Of a stretch of 47,302 nucleotides of DNA, positions 28,944-37,987 are shown piece after piece (the stretch's first letter is position 1; the number at the start of each line of letters is the position of its first letter). A program made the translations under genes and the position numbers. The notes under the pieces are model-generated. The model did not search any database. It saw only the letters and a program-made list of their open reading frames with translations, and had not been told where the DNA came from. The DNA is from an uncultured Methylococcaceae bacterium (GTDB lineage: Bacteria; Pseudomonadota; Gammaproteobacteria; Methylococcales; Methylomonadaceae), in NCBI GenBank assembly GCA_903927955.1, contig CAIYOW010000054.1:1-47302 (forward strand). The letters are read 5' to 3'.

Positions 28944-29837
28944 TTATTGTTCAATTCGTAGCACATCGACAGACACCGACAAAGTATGTTGCCCGCCACC
29001 AAAAGCGATGCCTTTTAAGGGTGTGACATCGGCAAAATCGCGCCCCCAAGCCAAGGTGATATGCTGGTCTTCGGGCAATTTGTTGTTGGTGGGGTCAAAG
29101 TCCAGCCAGCCACCGCCCGGGATATAAACTGCAAACCACGCATGGGAGGCATCGGCACCGACCAAGCGGGGCTTGCCAGCAGCGGGGATGGTTTCGACAT
29201 AGCCGCTGACATAGCGGGTGGCAATGCCAAAACTACGCAAGCAAGCAATCGCCAAATGGGCAAAGTCTTGGCACACGCCACGCCGGTGCGCCAAGACTTC
29301 CGATAGGGGCGTGGCAATGGTGGTGAAACTGGGGTCGTAGGTAAAGTCGTTATAGATGCGCCCCATTAAATCTTGCACCACTTCCACTAAAGGCCTTGCA
29401 GGGGTAAACGACGGCAAGGCATAGTCCGCCAGTTCGGGGCATGCAGTCACCATGGGCGAATCCAACAGATATTGCTTGGCTTGTAGAATGTCATCGGTCT
29501 GGTCGGTGTGCGCGGCAGCCTGCAACCATTCACGCGCCATTTCCCAAGGCAGTGCGTTGTTTAACAGATTATCCGGTGAGGGGGGCTGCACGGTGACCTC
29601 GCTGATGGCGGAAACAACCAGACGCTTATGGGCTTGCGGAATGGCGAAATAGGCGACGCGGTTACCAAAAAAATCAAGCCGACCGGTCATTTCCACCGGT
29701 GCCGGAGTGATTTCAAAACGGCTATAATGGCACTGTTGCCGCCAACATTCACGGGGTTGCAAGCGAGCTTCGTTTTGGCAGAGGCCCACTGGCTGGCTAT
29801 AGTTGTAGGTGGTGCTATGAGTGATACGGTATTTCAT
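28944..29837 (-). CDS. Transglutaminase-like protein with N-terminal beta domain (Anbu locus, second copy)
   Basis: 297 residues. An N-terminal bacterial transglutaminase-like domain (MKYRITHSTTYNYSQPVGLC, ending near the FFGNRVAYF strand) precedes the transglutaminase core. The core has C179 in HRRGVCQDFAHL, H222 in DASHAWFAVY and D238 in WLDFDPTNN. This is the common transglutaminase partner of the ATP-grasp/alpha-E proteins. Its ATG overlaps the upstream stop by 4 nt (ATGA), so the two are translated together. The closing segment DFADVTPLKGIAFGGGQHTL is typical of this subfamily. Confidence 0.92.
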   Translation of the reverse strand: MKYRITHSTTYNYSQPVGLCQNEARLQPRECWRQQCHYSRFEITPAPVEMTGRLDFFGNRVAYFAIPQAHKRLVVSAISEVTVQPPSPDNLLNNALPWEMAREWLQAAAHTDQTDDILQAKQYLLDSPMVTACPELADYALPSFTPARPLVEVVQDLMGRIYNDFTYDPSFTTIATPLSEVLAHRRGVCQDFAHLAIACLRSFGIATRYVSGYVETIPAAGKPRLVGADASHAWFAVYIPGGGWLDFDPTNNKLPEDQHITLAWGRDFADVTPLKGIAFGGGQHTLSVSVDVLRIEQ

Positions 29838-32422
29838 AACTCATCTTCGCCAGGAGGGTTGGCCATAAGCAATTGTGAGGTTTGCGAGTGGCTAAAATAA
29901 GACTCGGCAATCACATCGGCAAGCCGCCATAGGTCTTTGGTGATGCCTGCCAGCAACGCTTCCAAGGCAACGTAAACGCCGCCATCTTCGGGGCATTGCA
30001 ATAAATCGGCAATTTTGCATAACCGTACATCGGTATAAACCTTTAAGATTAAGCGTTCTTCCTCGCTTAACTGGCAGCCCCGACATTCTTTGGGCAAGGC
30101 TTTTATGTGCACCGAAAGCTGGCTTAATTGATAGGCTATGGAGCGCGGGTGGGTTTCATCCAGCAGCAATAACGCCAATACCATAGGCAACTGGATGCTG
30201 GAACGGTAGCGGCGCAAGTAAATGGTCAGGCTATCGGTTGAAATCAACACCGACTCCAGCACTTGGCTCAGTAAGGCCTCTTCATGGCGCAACGCCAGTG
30301 TTGCGCGTAATAATGAGGCCAACACCACTGCCCGCTCCAGCCTGCGCCCGCTATCCAACATCAGCCAACCGGCCTCGCGGGTGAGGCTTTCGGTTATCAA
30401 ACCGCTGAATGCCACAATGCCGGTGACCAGTTCATCCAAATGGGCTTGTAGCTGGTCGAAGGCAATATCCGCATTGACCACCTTTTGTTCCCAGCGCCGG
30501 TGGATGTTGTCAACGCTGCGCCAGGTGTCTTGCGACCATAGATCACGGATGCTGAATGCTGAGTTAAAAAAGCCGTTGATATTGGCGGAAAGCGACCCTA
30601 ATCGGTGGCCATCTTTCACTAAAGAAAGCAATTCAGCCTGCGGCGCTTTTAATAGTTGCTCGCTACCGCCGACAAACCCAGGATAGATACCGGTGATATG
30701 GGTTAAGGTTTTTAGCAACACTTGTAAGCATTTTACATCAATCTCATCTTGAAATTCGTACACTTCCCAAATTTTCCGCACAATCGTCTTGAGTACCCGG
30801 CTTTCCGCCTCGGTGCGCTCAAGATAGCGCCCGACCCAAAACAAGTTATCGGCGGCACGGCTGGTCAGTGGTTCGGCAACCACGTCCACGATGATATTAC
30901 GGTTGGCTTGGGCATTGCCCAAGGCGGCGCGATCCAGTTCGGGTGATAAGCCCAACACCCAAGTATCCTTGCTGATGCCACCCGCTTGGTTGGAAACGAT
31001 AAAATCGTCTTTTTCTTTGGCAATGCGGGTCAAACCACCGGGCATGACCAGATAATCCTCGCCATCAGCCACTACAAAATTACGCAATACTGAATTACGG
31101 TGTTCGATATGCTTGTCGATAAAGGCCGGGGCGGTGGAAAAACTGACCCGTTCCTGACCGACATACAAATGTGGTTTGGCCTTGATCTGGTCGCGCAAGG
31201 CAGTTTTTTCGGCATTACTTAGGGTGTTGCCAAAAATGACACCATGCCCTCTGCGGTTGACTTGTTTGATGACCAGATGCTCGATATTTTGCAGCACGAA
31301 ATCACGCTCCCTTGGCTGTCCGCACCACCAAGTTGCCACTGAATGTAAAATGAGTTCCTGATTTAAAAAATATTGTGCCAAACGCGGCAAAAACGCCAGC
31401 AAGCCGGGGTTTTCCAATAGACTGCTGCCTAACGGATTGGCTATTGCCACATTGCCACGACGCACCGCTTCCAACAACCCCGCCACGCCCAGTCGGGAGT
31501 TGCTTTTAAGCTCCAACGGGTCGCAATAAAAATCATCCACCCTGCGTAAAATGACATCAACCGGTTTGAGACCTTCCAAGGATTTGAGCAGTACCCGACC
31601 GTCACGCACCGTGAGATCATCGCCTTGCACTAAGGTGAAGCCTAAATAAGAGGCCAGATAAGCATGTTCAAAATAAGTTTCGTTAAACGGCCCCGGAGTC
31701 AGCACCACAATGCGGGGATTATCTTTGTTTTGCGGGGCAATGTTAGCCAGTGCCTTGCTGAAGGTTTTGAAAAAGCCGGACAAACGCCGCACTTGTGTTT
31801 CACGAAAAATTTCCGGCAATACCCGAGTGATTGCAGCGCGGTTTTCTAAGGCATAGCCAAAACCGGAAGGCGCTTGGGTGCGGTCGTCCAAAATCCACAT
31901 CTGCCCGTCGGGGCCACGCGCCAAGTTGGCGGAATAAATGGTCAAATGGCGTTTCTGGTCAGGCAATGTGCCAACACAAGGATGTAAAAAACCCTCGTGG
32001 CCAAACACCATCTCAACCGGCAACAGTCCCTTTTTGAGCAAGGTCTGTGGCCCATAAATATCTTTTAAGATCAAATCGAGCAACACGGCGCGTTGTTTAA
32101 GCCCCGCTTCTATGGTGCACCACTCCTCCCTGCCAATCAGCAAGGGCACGGGATCCAGCCGCCAAGTGCGGGTCAGTGTTTCGCTATCACCATAGACGTT
32201 GTAAGTGACGCCGTTTTCACGCAGCAAGCGTTGTGCCTCGCGGCGGCGGCGTTCCAATTCGTCACTGCCCATAGCTTCCAAGGAAGCAATGAAACGTTGC
32301 CAGTACGGCAGCACTTTATGCTGGGTGGCGTACATTTCATCGTAAGTGCCCAGTTGGGTGGCATAGAATTGGGTGCCAATATCACTGGAGTGGGTGTTGC
32401 GGTTTGCTGCTAATCGATCCAT
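29834..32422 (-). CDS. Circularly permuted ATP-grasp and alpha-E domain fusion protein
   Basis: 862 residues. The N-terminal two thirds is a circularly permuted ATP-grasp (DUF404/DUF407-type): LLDLILKDIYGPQTLLKKG, IYSANLARGPDGQMWILDDR, TPGPFNETYFEHAYLAS and VIKQVNRRGHG. From about residue 510 the alpha-helical alpha-E domain (DUF403) begins: TSRAADNLFWVGRYLERTEA. It has an RRYRSSIQLP region and a terminal DVIAESYFSHS. In many genomes these are two genes; here they are one chain. The ATP-grasp is predicted to form peptide or amide bonds. The start ATG has no strong ribosome-binding site. The downstream transglutaminase is translationally coupled. Confidence 0.92.
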   Translation of the reverse strand: MDRLAANRNTHSSDIGTQFYATQLGTYDEMYATQHKVLPYWQRFIASLEAMGSDELERRRREAQRLLRENGVTYNVYGDSETLTRTWRLDPVPLLIGREEWCTIEAGLKQRAVLLDLILKDIYGPQTLLKKGLLPVEMVFGHEGFLHPCVGTLPDQKRHLTIYSANLARGPDGQMWILDDRTQAPSGFGYALENRAAITRVLPEIFRETQVRRLSGFFKTFSKALANIAPQNKDNPRIVVLTPGPFNETYFEHAYLASYLGFTLVQGDDLTVRDGRVLLKSLEGLKPVDVILRRVDDFYCDPLELKSNSRLGVAGLLEAVRRGNVAIANPLGSSLLENPGLLAFLPRLAQYFLNQELILHSVATWWCGQPRERDFVLQNIEHLVIKQVNRRGHGVIFGNTLSNAEKTALRDQIKAKPHLYVGQERVSFSTAPAFIDKHIEHRNSVLRNFVVADGEDYLVMPGGLTRIAKEKDDFIVSNQAGGISKDTWVLGLSPELDRAALGNAQANRNIIVDVVAEPLTSRAADNLFWVGRYLERTEAESRVLKTIVRKIWEVYEFQDEIDVKCLQVLLKTLTHITGIYPGFVGGSEQLLKAPQAELLSLVKDGHRLGSLSANINGFFNSAFSIRDLWSQDTWRSVDNIHRRWEQKVVNADIAFDQLQAHLDELVTGIVAFSGLITESLTREAGWLMLDSGRRLERAVVLASLLRATLALRHEEALLSQVLESVLISTDSLTIYLRRYRSSIQLPMVLALLLLDETHPRSIAYQLSQLSVHIKALPKECRGCQLSEEERLILKVYTDVRLCKIADLLQCPEDGGVYVALEALLAGITKDLWRLADVIAESYFSHSQTSQLLMANPPGEDEL

Positions 32423-32664
32423 ACGCTGCCATAAGATTTTGAATTTTTAAGGCGCATTATTTGTTTTTATAGCCATTTGGAGGAATTTATACGGCAAGGG
32501 TAACGCGCCCACCACGGTGGCTTGTGCCATTAACAACCGGTCGCCCTAGTGCGGGGCGGGTGTTGTAAAACTGGCACAAAACACGCGGCTGCTGCCGGAC
32601 TAACCATAACATAATCCGGCAGACATGGGGAGCGGTGAAAGACTAGGCTAGACAAGCAATGCCG

Positions 32665-35600
32665 CTAGCGGTTCTTTTTGCGTAAATCCAGCGTAAAAGG
32701 GAATTCCAAATCAAATTCTTCTGGTGGTGGTGCCATCGGCCTAGGTGCATAGTCGCTGACGGTAAAACGGTCGGCAAAGGGTGTTTCGGAGGCCGCATCA
32801 TTGGAACCCGACAGAGGCGGCCTAATGACCACGCCCGGAGTATGCCCATAATCCCAAAAACGGGTGATCCGGCGGGCTTCGGCTTCAAAGCTATTGACCG
32901 GAAAGGTATCGTAGCTACGCCCGCCCGGGTGGGCGACGTGGTAAGTGCAGCCACCAATTGCATGGCCATTCCAGCTGTCAATCACATCAAAAACCAGCGG
33001 TACATGCGGGCTGATGGTGGGGTGCAAGGCTGACGGCGGCTGCCAAGCGCGGTAACGTACCCCCGCCGTGTATTCGCCTTTGCGTCCGGTATTGCGCAGC
33101 GGCAAGCGCCGTCCGTTACAGGCCAGCACATAGCGGCCTTCAGTAAAGCCCGTGACTTTTATTTGCACCCGTTCCACAGAGGAATCAACATAGCGTGCTG
33201 TACCCATGCTGCCCATTTCTTCACCCAACACATGCCAAGGTTCAATGGCAAAACGCAGTTCCAGTTCCATATCGTCGATCATGGTGGTGCCATAACGCGG
33301 AAAACGGAATTCAAAAAAGGGCGCCAGCCATTCCAGCTCAAACGGATAGCCTGCCCGCTGCAAGTCTTTGACGATATGCTTCATGTCTTCATGGACATAA
33401 TGCGGCAACATGAAGCGGTCATGTAGTTCGGTGCCCCAGCGCACCAATTCGTGTTGGTAGGGTTTACGCCAGAACCAGGCAATTAGCGAACGCAGCAACA
33501 ACATTTGCACCAGCGACATGCGCCCGTGGGGCGGCATTTCAAACGCACGCAGCTCCAAAATACCTAAGCGCCCTGTGGAACTGTCCGGTGAATACAGCTT
33601 GTCAATACAAAATTCTGAGCGGTGCGTGTTGCCGGTGATGTCGGTCAGCAAATGCCTTAACAAACGATCCACTAGCCACGGGGTCAGCACCTCGCCTTCA
33701 GGCATTTGCTGGAAAGCTATTTCCAGTTCATACAGTTTTTCGTCGCGGCCTTCATCAACACGCGGCGCTTGGCTGGTGGGTCCGATGAACATACCGGAAA
33801 ATAAGTAAGACAAGCCGGGATGATGCTGCCAATAAGTCACTAAGCTACGCAGCAGGTCAGGGCGGCGCAATAACGGGCTATCATTGGGGGTTGCCGCACC
33901 CATAGTGATATGGTTGCCGCCACCGGTGCCGGTATGGCGACCATCGAGCATGAATTTTTCCGTACCCAAGCGGACTTGAAAAGCCTGTTCGTACAATATC
34001 TCGGTTTTTTCAACCAATTCCGCCCAGCTTTTTGATGGGTGGATATTCACCTCGATTACGCCCGGGTCTGGGGTGACCATTAGGCGTTCCACACGATAAT
34101 CGCGCGGTGGCTCATAGCCTTCAATGACTACTGGTAATGACAGCTTTTCAGCGGTTGCTTCAATGGCGGCAAGCAAGTCCAGATAATGTTCCAGCAACGA
34201 CAAAGGCGGCATAAAAATGTACAAACGCCCATCTCGTGGTTGGATACAAATGGCGGTATGCGGCACTTCAACATGCACCGCATCGGCATCACCTGGTTCT
34301 TGCTCAACAATTTCTGGATGCTCGTTGGCCTTCTCTTCAAAATGACTGTATCGGCGGCACACCTCGCCGTAATAATCGCCCAATTCAGGCAGGCTGGTGA
34401 ACAAACTTTGCGGCTCTTGGTTATCGCGCTTGTCGGGAGCCACCCAAGGCAGGCTGTTTAGCGGCATCCTCATGCCCATAGGTGAATTGCCCGGGATCAG
34501 GTACATTTGACCCCGTCTAAAGTTCCACGGGCCGCCTTGCCAAGTCTGTCCGTACCAATTCCATTTGAGCGGTAGGGCAAAGCCTACTGGAATGCCCAAA
34601 TCGGCGTCCAGCACTTTGGTGATATTTTTGCGCTCTATGGAATCTTTTAAATCATATTTCAGCGGATTGACATTAAGCGGCAAGTTGCCTTCTTGCCAGA
34701 GATAATAAAAGTTGTCTTCAAAGGCGGCAGTGATGTAGCGCGACGAAACGCCCAGATGTTGGCTAAGATGGCGGACAAAACGCTCGGCATCAAGGGCGGT
34801 ATGTTCGTAATCTTTGTTGATGTCTGCCAGCAGCGCATCATTACGCCACATGGCAACCCCATCTTTGCGCCAAAAAATGCCATATTGCCAACGCGGGATA
34901 GGTTCGCCCGGATACCATTTGCCTTGCCCATAATGGAGCAATGCACCTTTGGCAAACACATCACGCAAGCGTTTGGTCAGCTCTTGGGCGCGTTCGCGTT
35001 TATGCACACCATCCGCCAAGGTGTTCCACTCAGCGCCTTCCATATCATCAACCGATACAAAAGTCGGCTCGCCACCCATGGTCAGGCGCACATCGTCAGC
35101 CAGCAATTGGCGGTCGACTTTTTCGCCCAAGGCATTGATAAAATGCCATTGCTCATCGGTATAGGGTTTAGTGACGCGGGGGTCTTCGTGCAACCGGCTG
35201 ACGGTGTTGCTAAATTCAAACTCCACTTCACATTTGTCAGTGCCGCCGGTCACTGGGGCGGCACTGGCGGGGTTAGGCGTACAAGCCAGAGGGATGTGGC
35301 CTTCACCTGCCAATAGGCCAGAGGTGGGGTCCAGGCCAATCCAGCCAGCACCGGGTATATAAACCTCAGTCCATGCATGTAAATCAGTAAAATCTTGTTC
35401 CGGGCCGGAAGGGCCGTCAAGTGATTTGATGTCGGCCGTCAACTGCACCAAATAGCCGGAAACAAAGCGCGCTGCCAAACCGATGTGCCGTAAAATTTGC
35501 ACCAACAGCCAAGCCGAATCACGGCAAGAACCGCTTTTAATGGTCAGTGTTTCTTCACAGCTTTGGATGCCCACTTCCATGCGAATGTTATAGCTGATGT

Positions 35601-36063
35601 CGCTATAAACCTTGCGGTTAATGTCCACAAGAAAATCGTTGATGTTGCGCTGGGTCAGGTCAAATTCTTTCACCCATTGGGTCAGTAACGGCCCTTTTTC
35701 GGTTACTTCCAAATACGGCTGCAATTCATTAAGCAGTTGTTCTTCGTATTTGAACGGGAATTTTTCTGCGTACTCTTCCACAAAAAAATCAAAGGGGTTG
35801 ATCACCGTCATATCGGCGATCACTTCCACTTCAACGCTGAGCGTGCGGGTTTTGTTGGGGAAAACCACCCGAGCCAGAATATTGCCGAACGGGTCTTGCT
35901 GCCAATTGATAAAATGGTCTTTCGGCTCAATGTTCAGGCTGTAACCGATGATCGGTGTCCGGCTATGCACGGCAGGGCGCAACCGGAACACATGCGGCGA
36001 CAACGCCACTGGGCGGTCGAAGTTATATCGGGTTTTGTGGTTGATGGCCACTCGAATAGTCAT
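32665..36063 (-). CDS. Transglutaminase-DUF2126 protein with COOH-NH2 ligase-like domain
   Basis: 1132 residues. The N-terminal 300 residues form a transglutaminase module with C180 in KSGSCRDSAWLL, H229 in DLHAWTEVYI and D245 in IGLDPTSGLL. The rest is DUF2126, which comparative analyses relate to glutamine-synthetase/GCS-type carboxylate-amine ligases. Visible segments are RLTMGGEPTFVSVDD, EVNIHPSKSWAELVE, HTGTGGGNHITMGAATP and RLGILELRAFEMPPHGRMS. It is the first gene of the locus on the minus strand, 242 nt before the ATP-grasp fusion. One chain thus joins a peptide-cleaving or transferring domain with a ligase domain, typical of the predicted Anbu-linked peptide-tagging loci. Confidence 0.92.
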   Translation of the reverse strand: MTIRVAINHKTRYNFDRPVALSPHVFRLRPAVHSRTPIIGYSLNIEPKDHFINWQQDPFGNILARVVFPNKTRTLSVEVEVIADMTVINPFDFFVEEYAEKFPFKYEEQLLNELQPYLEVTEKGPLLTQWVKEFDLTQRNINDFLVDINRKVYSDISYNIRMEVGIQSCEETLTIKSGSCRDSAWLLVQILRHIGLAARFVSGYLVQLTADIKSLDGPSGPEQDFTDLHAWTEVYIPGAGWIGLDPTSGLLAGEGHIPLACTPNPASAAPVTGGTDKCEVEFEFSNTVSRLHEDPRVTKPYTDEQWHFINALGEKVDRQLLADDVRLTMGGEPTFVSVDDMEGAEWNTLADGVHKRERAQELTKRLRDVFAKGALLHYGQGKWYPGEPIPRWQYGIFWRKDGVAMWRNDALLADINKDYEHTALDAERFVRHLSQHLGVSSRYITAAFEDNFYYLWQEGNLPLNVNPLKYDLKDSIERKNITKVLDADLGIPVGFALPLKWNWYGQTWQGGPWNFRRGQMYLIPGNSPMGMRMPLNSLPWVAPDKRDNQEPQSLFTSLPELGDYYGEVCRRYSHFEEKANEHPEIVEQEPGDADAVHVEVPHTAICIQPRDGRLYIFMPPLSLLEHYLDLLAAIEATAEKLSLPVVIEGYEPPRDYRVERLMVTPDPGVIEVNIHPSKSWAELVEKTEILYEQAFQVRLGTEKFMLDGRHTGTGGGNHITMGAATPNDSPLLRRPDLLRSLVTYWQHHPGLSYLFSGMFIGPTSQAPRVDEGRDEKLYELEIAFQQMPEGEVLTPWLVDRLLRHLLTDITGNTHRSEFCIDKLYSPDSSTGRLGILELRAFEMPPHGRMSLVQMLLLRSLIAWFWRKPYQHELVRWGTELHDRFMLPHYVHEDMKHIVKDLQRAGYPFELEWLAPFFEFRFPRYGTTMIDDMELELRFAIEPWHVLGEEMGSMGTARYVDSSVERVQIKVTGFTEGRYVLACNGRRLPLRNTGRKGEYTAGVRYRAWQPPSALHPTISPHVPLVFDVIDSWNGHAIGGCTYHVAHPGGRSYDTFPVNSFEAEARRITRFWDYGHTPGVVIRPPLSGSNDAASETPFADRFTVSDYAPRPMAPPPEEFDLEFPFTLDLRKKNR

Positions 36064-36220
36064 AATTTTGCTTCCTCATCTATAGCCATAAAATTAACAA
36101 TTTTTTGCTAGCTCGTACTGCCTTAACCAATTGACACAATAACAGGTGTTTACCTGACAACAAAGCCAATCATTTTTTATGCTGCCCCATAGTCACCTGG
36201 GCAAACGCCAGCCCGTCGGG

Positions 36221-37480
36221 TCAGCTTGGTTTAATAGCCTGCTGCCCATCGGCCTGCATGACCATTAACGCCTCTTCTATCCCTGCGGCATGGGTCAGTT
36301 CCGCCACATTGTTGGCATGGAAATAACCGTGGAAACCGCTAAACCGTTGCACATATTCAATAATCAGCGAAGAATGCTCGGAAGCGCTGGAAAAAATCTG
36401 CTTTAGGCCTTCAAACTTGGAGCCAATAATGTCCAGCAAAAAACTTTTGCCCTCTTCGCGTATCGCTTCGACCACATAGTCGATATTCTCAACCCCCTGC
36501 TGTTTGCCATCTTTAACGGCCAGGGCCAAATGATGCAGCCTAGGGCCATAGTTACGCACATAATTCTCGGTCGGCGATGGAAAAATCTTTAAATGATTGA
36601 CAAAATAGGGCGTGTTATTGGCTGTGAACACTTTGGCTGGGCTGTGCAGCTCGTCTTGGCAATGCATACTTTTGGTGACATTAGTTGATGAATTTTGGTC
36701 AATAATGTCAAACGAACCCCAATAATAATAACTGGACAGGGACAGCCATTCCAAAATGGCCACTTCGCGGTTTTGACTGTAAATGCGCGTTGCCAAATGG
36801 TCTACCGGCAAAATCAATTCAGCAATGCCCAGTTGCTGTTGGCGTTCCTTGGCACGTTGGCAAACCTCATAGGCCGCTGGGCTGACATCTTTGAAACCCA
36901 AATCGTAATGCCGTTCCTGCTGGCTGCCACGCTCGACATAAGCCACTATGTTATGCGTGTAGGGCGACGGTTTGCTGATGGCAAGGTTGCCCGGCAGTTC
37001 CAGCCTAGCCACTTCTTCCGAAGAAAAGAAACTGATCCCTCGCGCCTGTTGCAATTTGACCACTGCTGCGAGATCGGTCACGCGCAAAACTTCGCCAATG
37101 TAGCGGCTATTCGGCTTGTTATTGCCGATAGGATACACCTCGTTGAGGCTACGGAAAATACCGCGAATGCCGTCATGCTTGACTTCGCGGACAATCAAAT
37201 CGGGTGATTGGCCATCAATCCTGAGTACATGCGTCCAATGTGATGCGCTCTCTATAGTGTGCAGATACCAGTAGGGCGACATCAGACACAGCTCGCCAAT
37301 GTATTCAATGGCATTACCCGGTTCTACGGTCAGCATCATGGCATCTATTTCCCTGACCATGTCGGTCAAGCCAATCTCATCACGCTCTTCCAGTAACTTT
37401 TCCAAGTACTCATTAAAAAACAGTGAGTTTTTTACGCCACAATGGGCAGGATAAGCAAGTGATTTGGAAACGGTGGTCAT
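36221..37480 (-). CDS. Divergent VOC-fold dioxygenase, 4-hydroxyphenylpyruvate dioxygenase-like
   Basis: 419 residues from ATG 37480. An open frame back to GTG 37546 would add a hydrophobic stretch but has no ribosome-binding site. The C-terminal half follows the HPPD plan. Candidate iron ligands are His in PVDHLATRIY (about 227), His in GPRLHHLALAVKDG (about 315) and Glu in LIIEYVQRFSGF (about 375), a 2-His-1-Glu set. EYVQRFSGFHGYFHANNV corresponds to the C-terminal E-I-Q-R...G-F-G...N-F segment of HPPD. The N-terminal half is not recognisable as a standard HPPD first repeat. Substrate unknown. It lies 157 nt upstream of the DUF2126 gene on the same strand. Confidence 0.6.
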   Translation of the reverse strand: MTTVSKSLAYPAHCGVKNSLFFNEYLEKLLEERDEIGLTDMVREIDAMMLTVEPGNAIEYIGELCLMSPYWYLHTIESASHWTHVLRIDGQSPDLIVREVKHDGIRGIFRSLNEVYPIGNNKPNSRYIGEVLRVTDLAAVVKLQQARGISFFSSEEVARLELPGNLAISKPSPYTHNIVAYVERGSQQERHYDLGFKDVSPAAYEVCQRAKERQQQLGIAELILPVDHLATRIYSQNREVAILEWLSLSSYYYWGSFDIIDQNSSTNVTKSMHCQDELHSPAKVFTANNTPYFVNHLKIFPSPTENYVRNYGPRLHHLALAVKDGKQQGVENIDYVVEAIREEGKSFLLDIIGSKFEGLKQIFSSASEHSSLIIEYVQRFSGFHGYFHANNVAELTHAAGIEEALMVMQADGQQAIKPS

Positions 37481-37987
37481 GGTGATTGCCTGTAAAAATA
37501 TACCAATAGTGACAAGCAAAAATAGTACCAACACAATAACAGGCACAATAAAAAATTAAGCACTGGTTATAGAACGCCTTATACCCGAAGACTGGCAGTT
37601 AGCTAAAAAAACGGTCATTAAAGGGGCGGCGGTCGGCCTAACATGCACAGTTTTAGTGCATTAATGGGCGGAATTGCCGCTGTATTTAATGCGGCAATGG
37701 CATCATCACAAAATGCACTGGGGATAGCTCAACTCCAGAGCAAAAAAAGGGACTTAAATGACGATAAGTTTTTTGTGTCTGTTCAGCCCCCTAAAAAAAC
37801 GTTATTATTCTTACCGCATACCGATACGCCCCACATAAGCCACAGACCCTAAAAGCGTGGGCGAAGCTTTAGCTAGCGGACTAAAAAACCGTCGCAGCAA
37901 CTTAAGGATATTTTGTGTGCCGTCAGGGTGGGGAGGTATCCAACAATATGATTGTCTTTCAATTTTTCGGCCGCAGGTTTCTTCATC
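37481..37987. other. Divergent intergenic region upstream of the VOC and membrane-protein genes
   Basis: About 500 bp with no supportable gene; the short frame at 37643-37852 shows no motif. It should carry promoters for both flanking genes. The one structured element seen is the hairpin at 37673-37698, with a smaller one just before it (TGCAC/GTGCA at 37644-37660). Confidence 0.5.
37673..37698. repeat. 8-bp perfect inverted repeat in the divergent region
   Basis: ATTGCCGC (37673-37680) and GCGGCAAT (37691-37698) are exact reverse complements with a 10-nt spacer. This is the size expected of a dimeric-regulator site or a small RNA hairpin. There is no T-run, so it is not a terminator. Confidence 0.45.

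Noticed and set aside
34693-35316. 207-codon plus-strand frame opposite the DUF2126 gene
   Set aside because: It is the antisense shadow of a strongly conserved coding region and has no motif of its own.
37481-37546. N-terminal hydrophobic extension of the VOC protein from a GTG at 37546
   Set aside because: No Shine-Dalgarno sequence. The ATG at 37480 gives a normal soluble start for a VOC enzyme.
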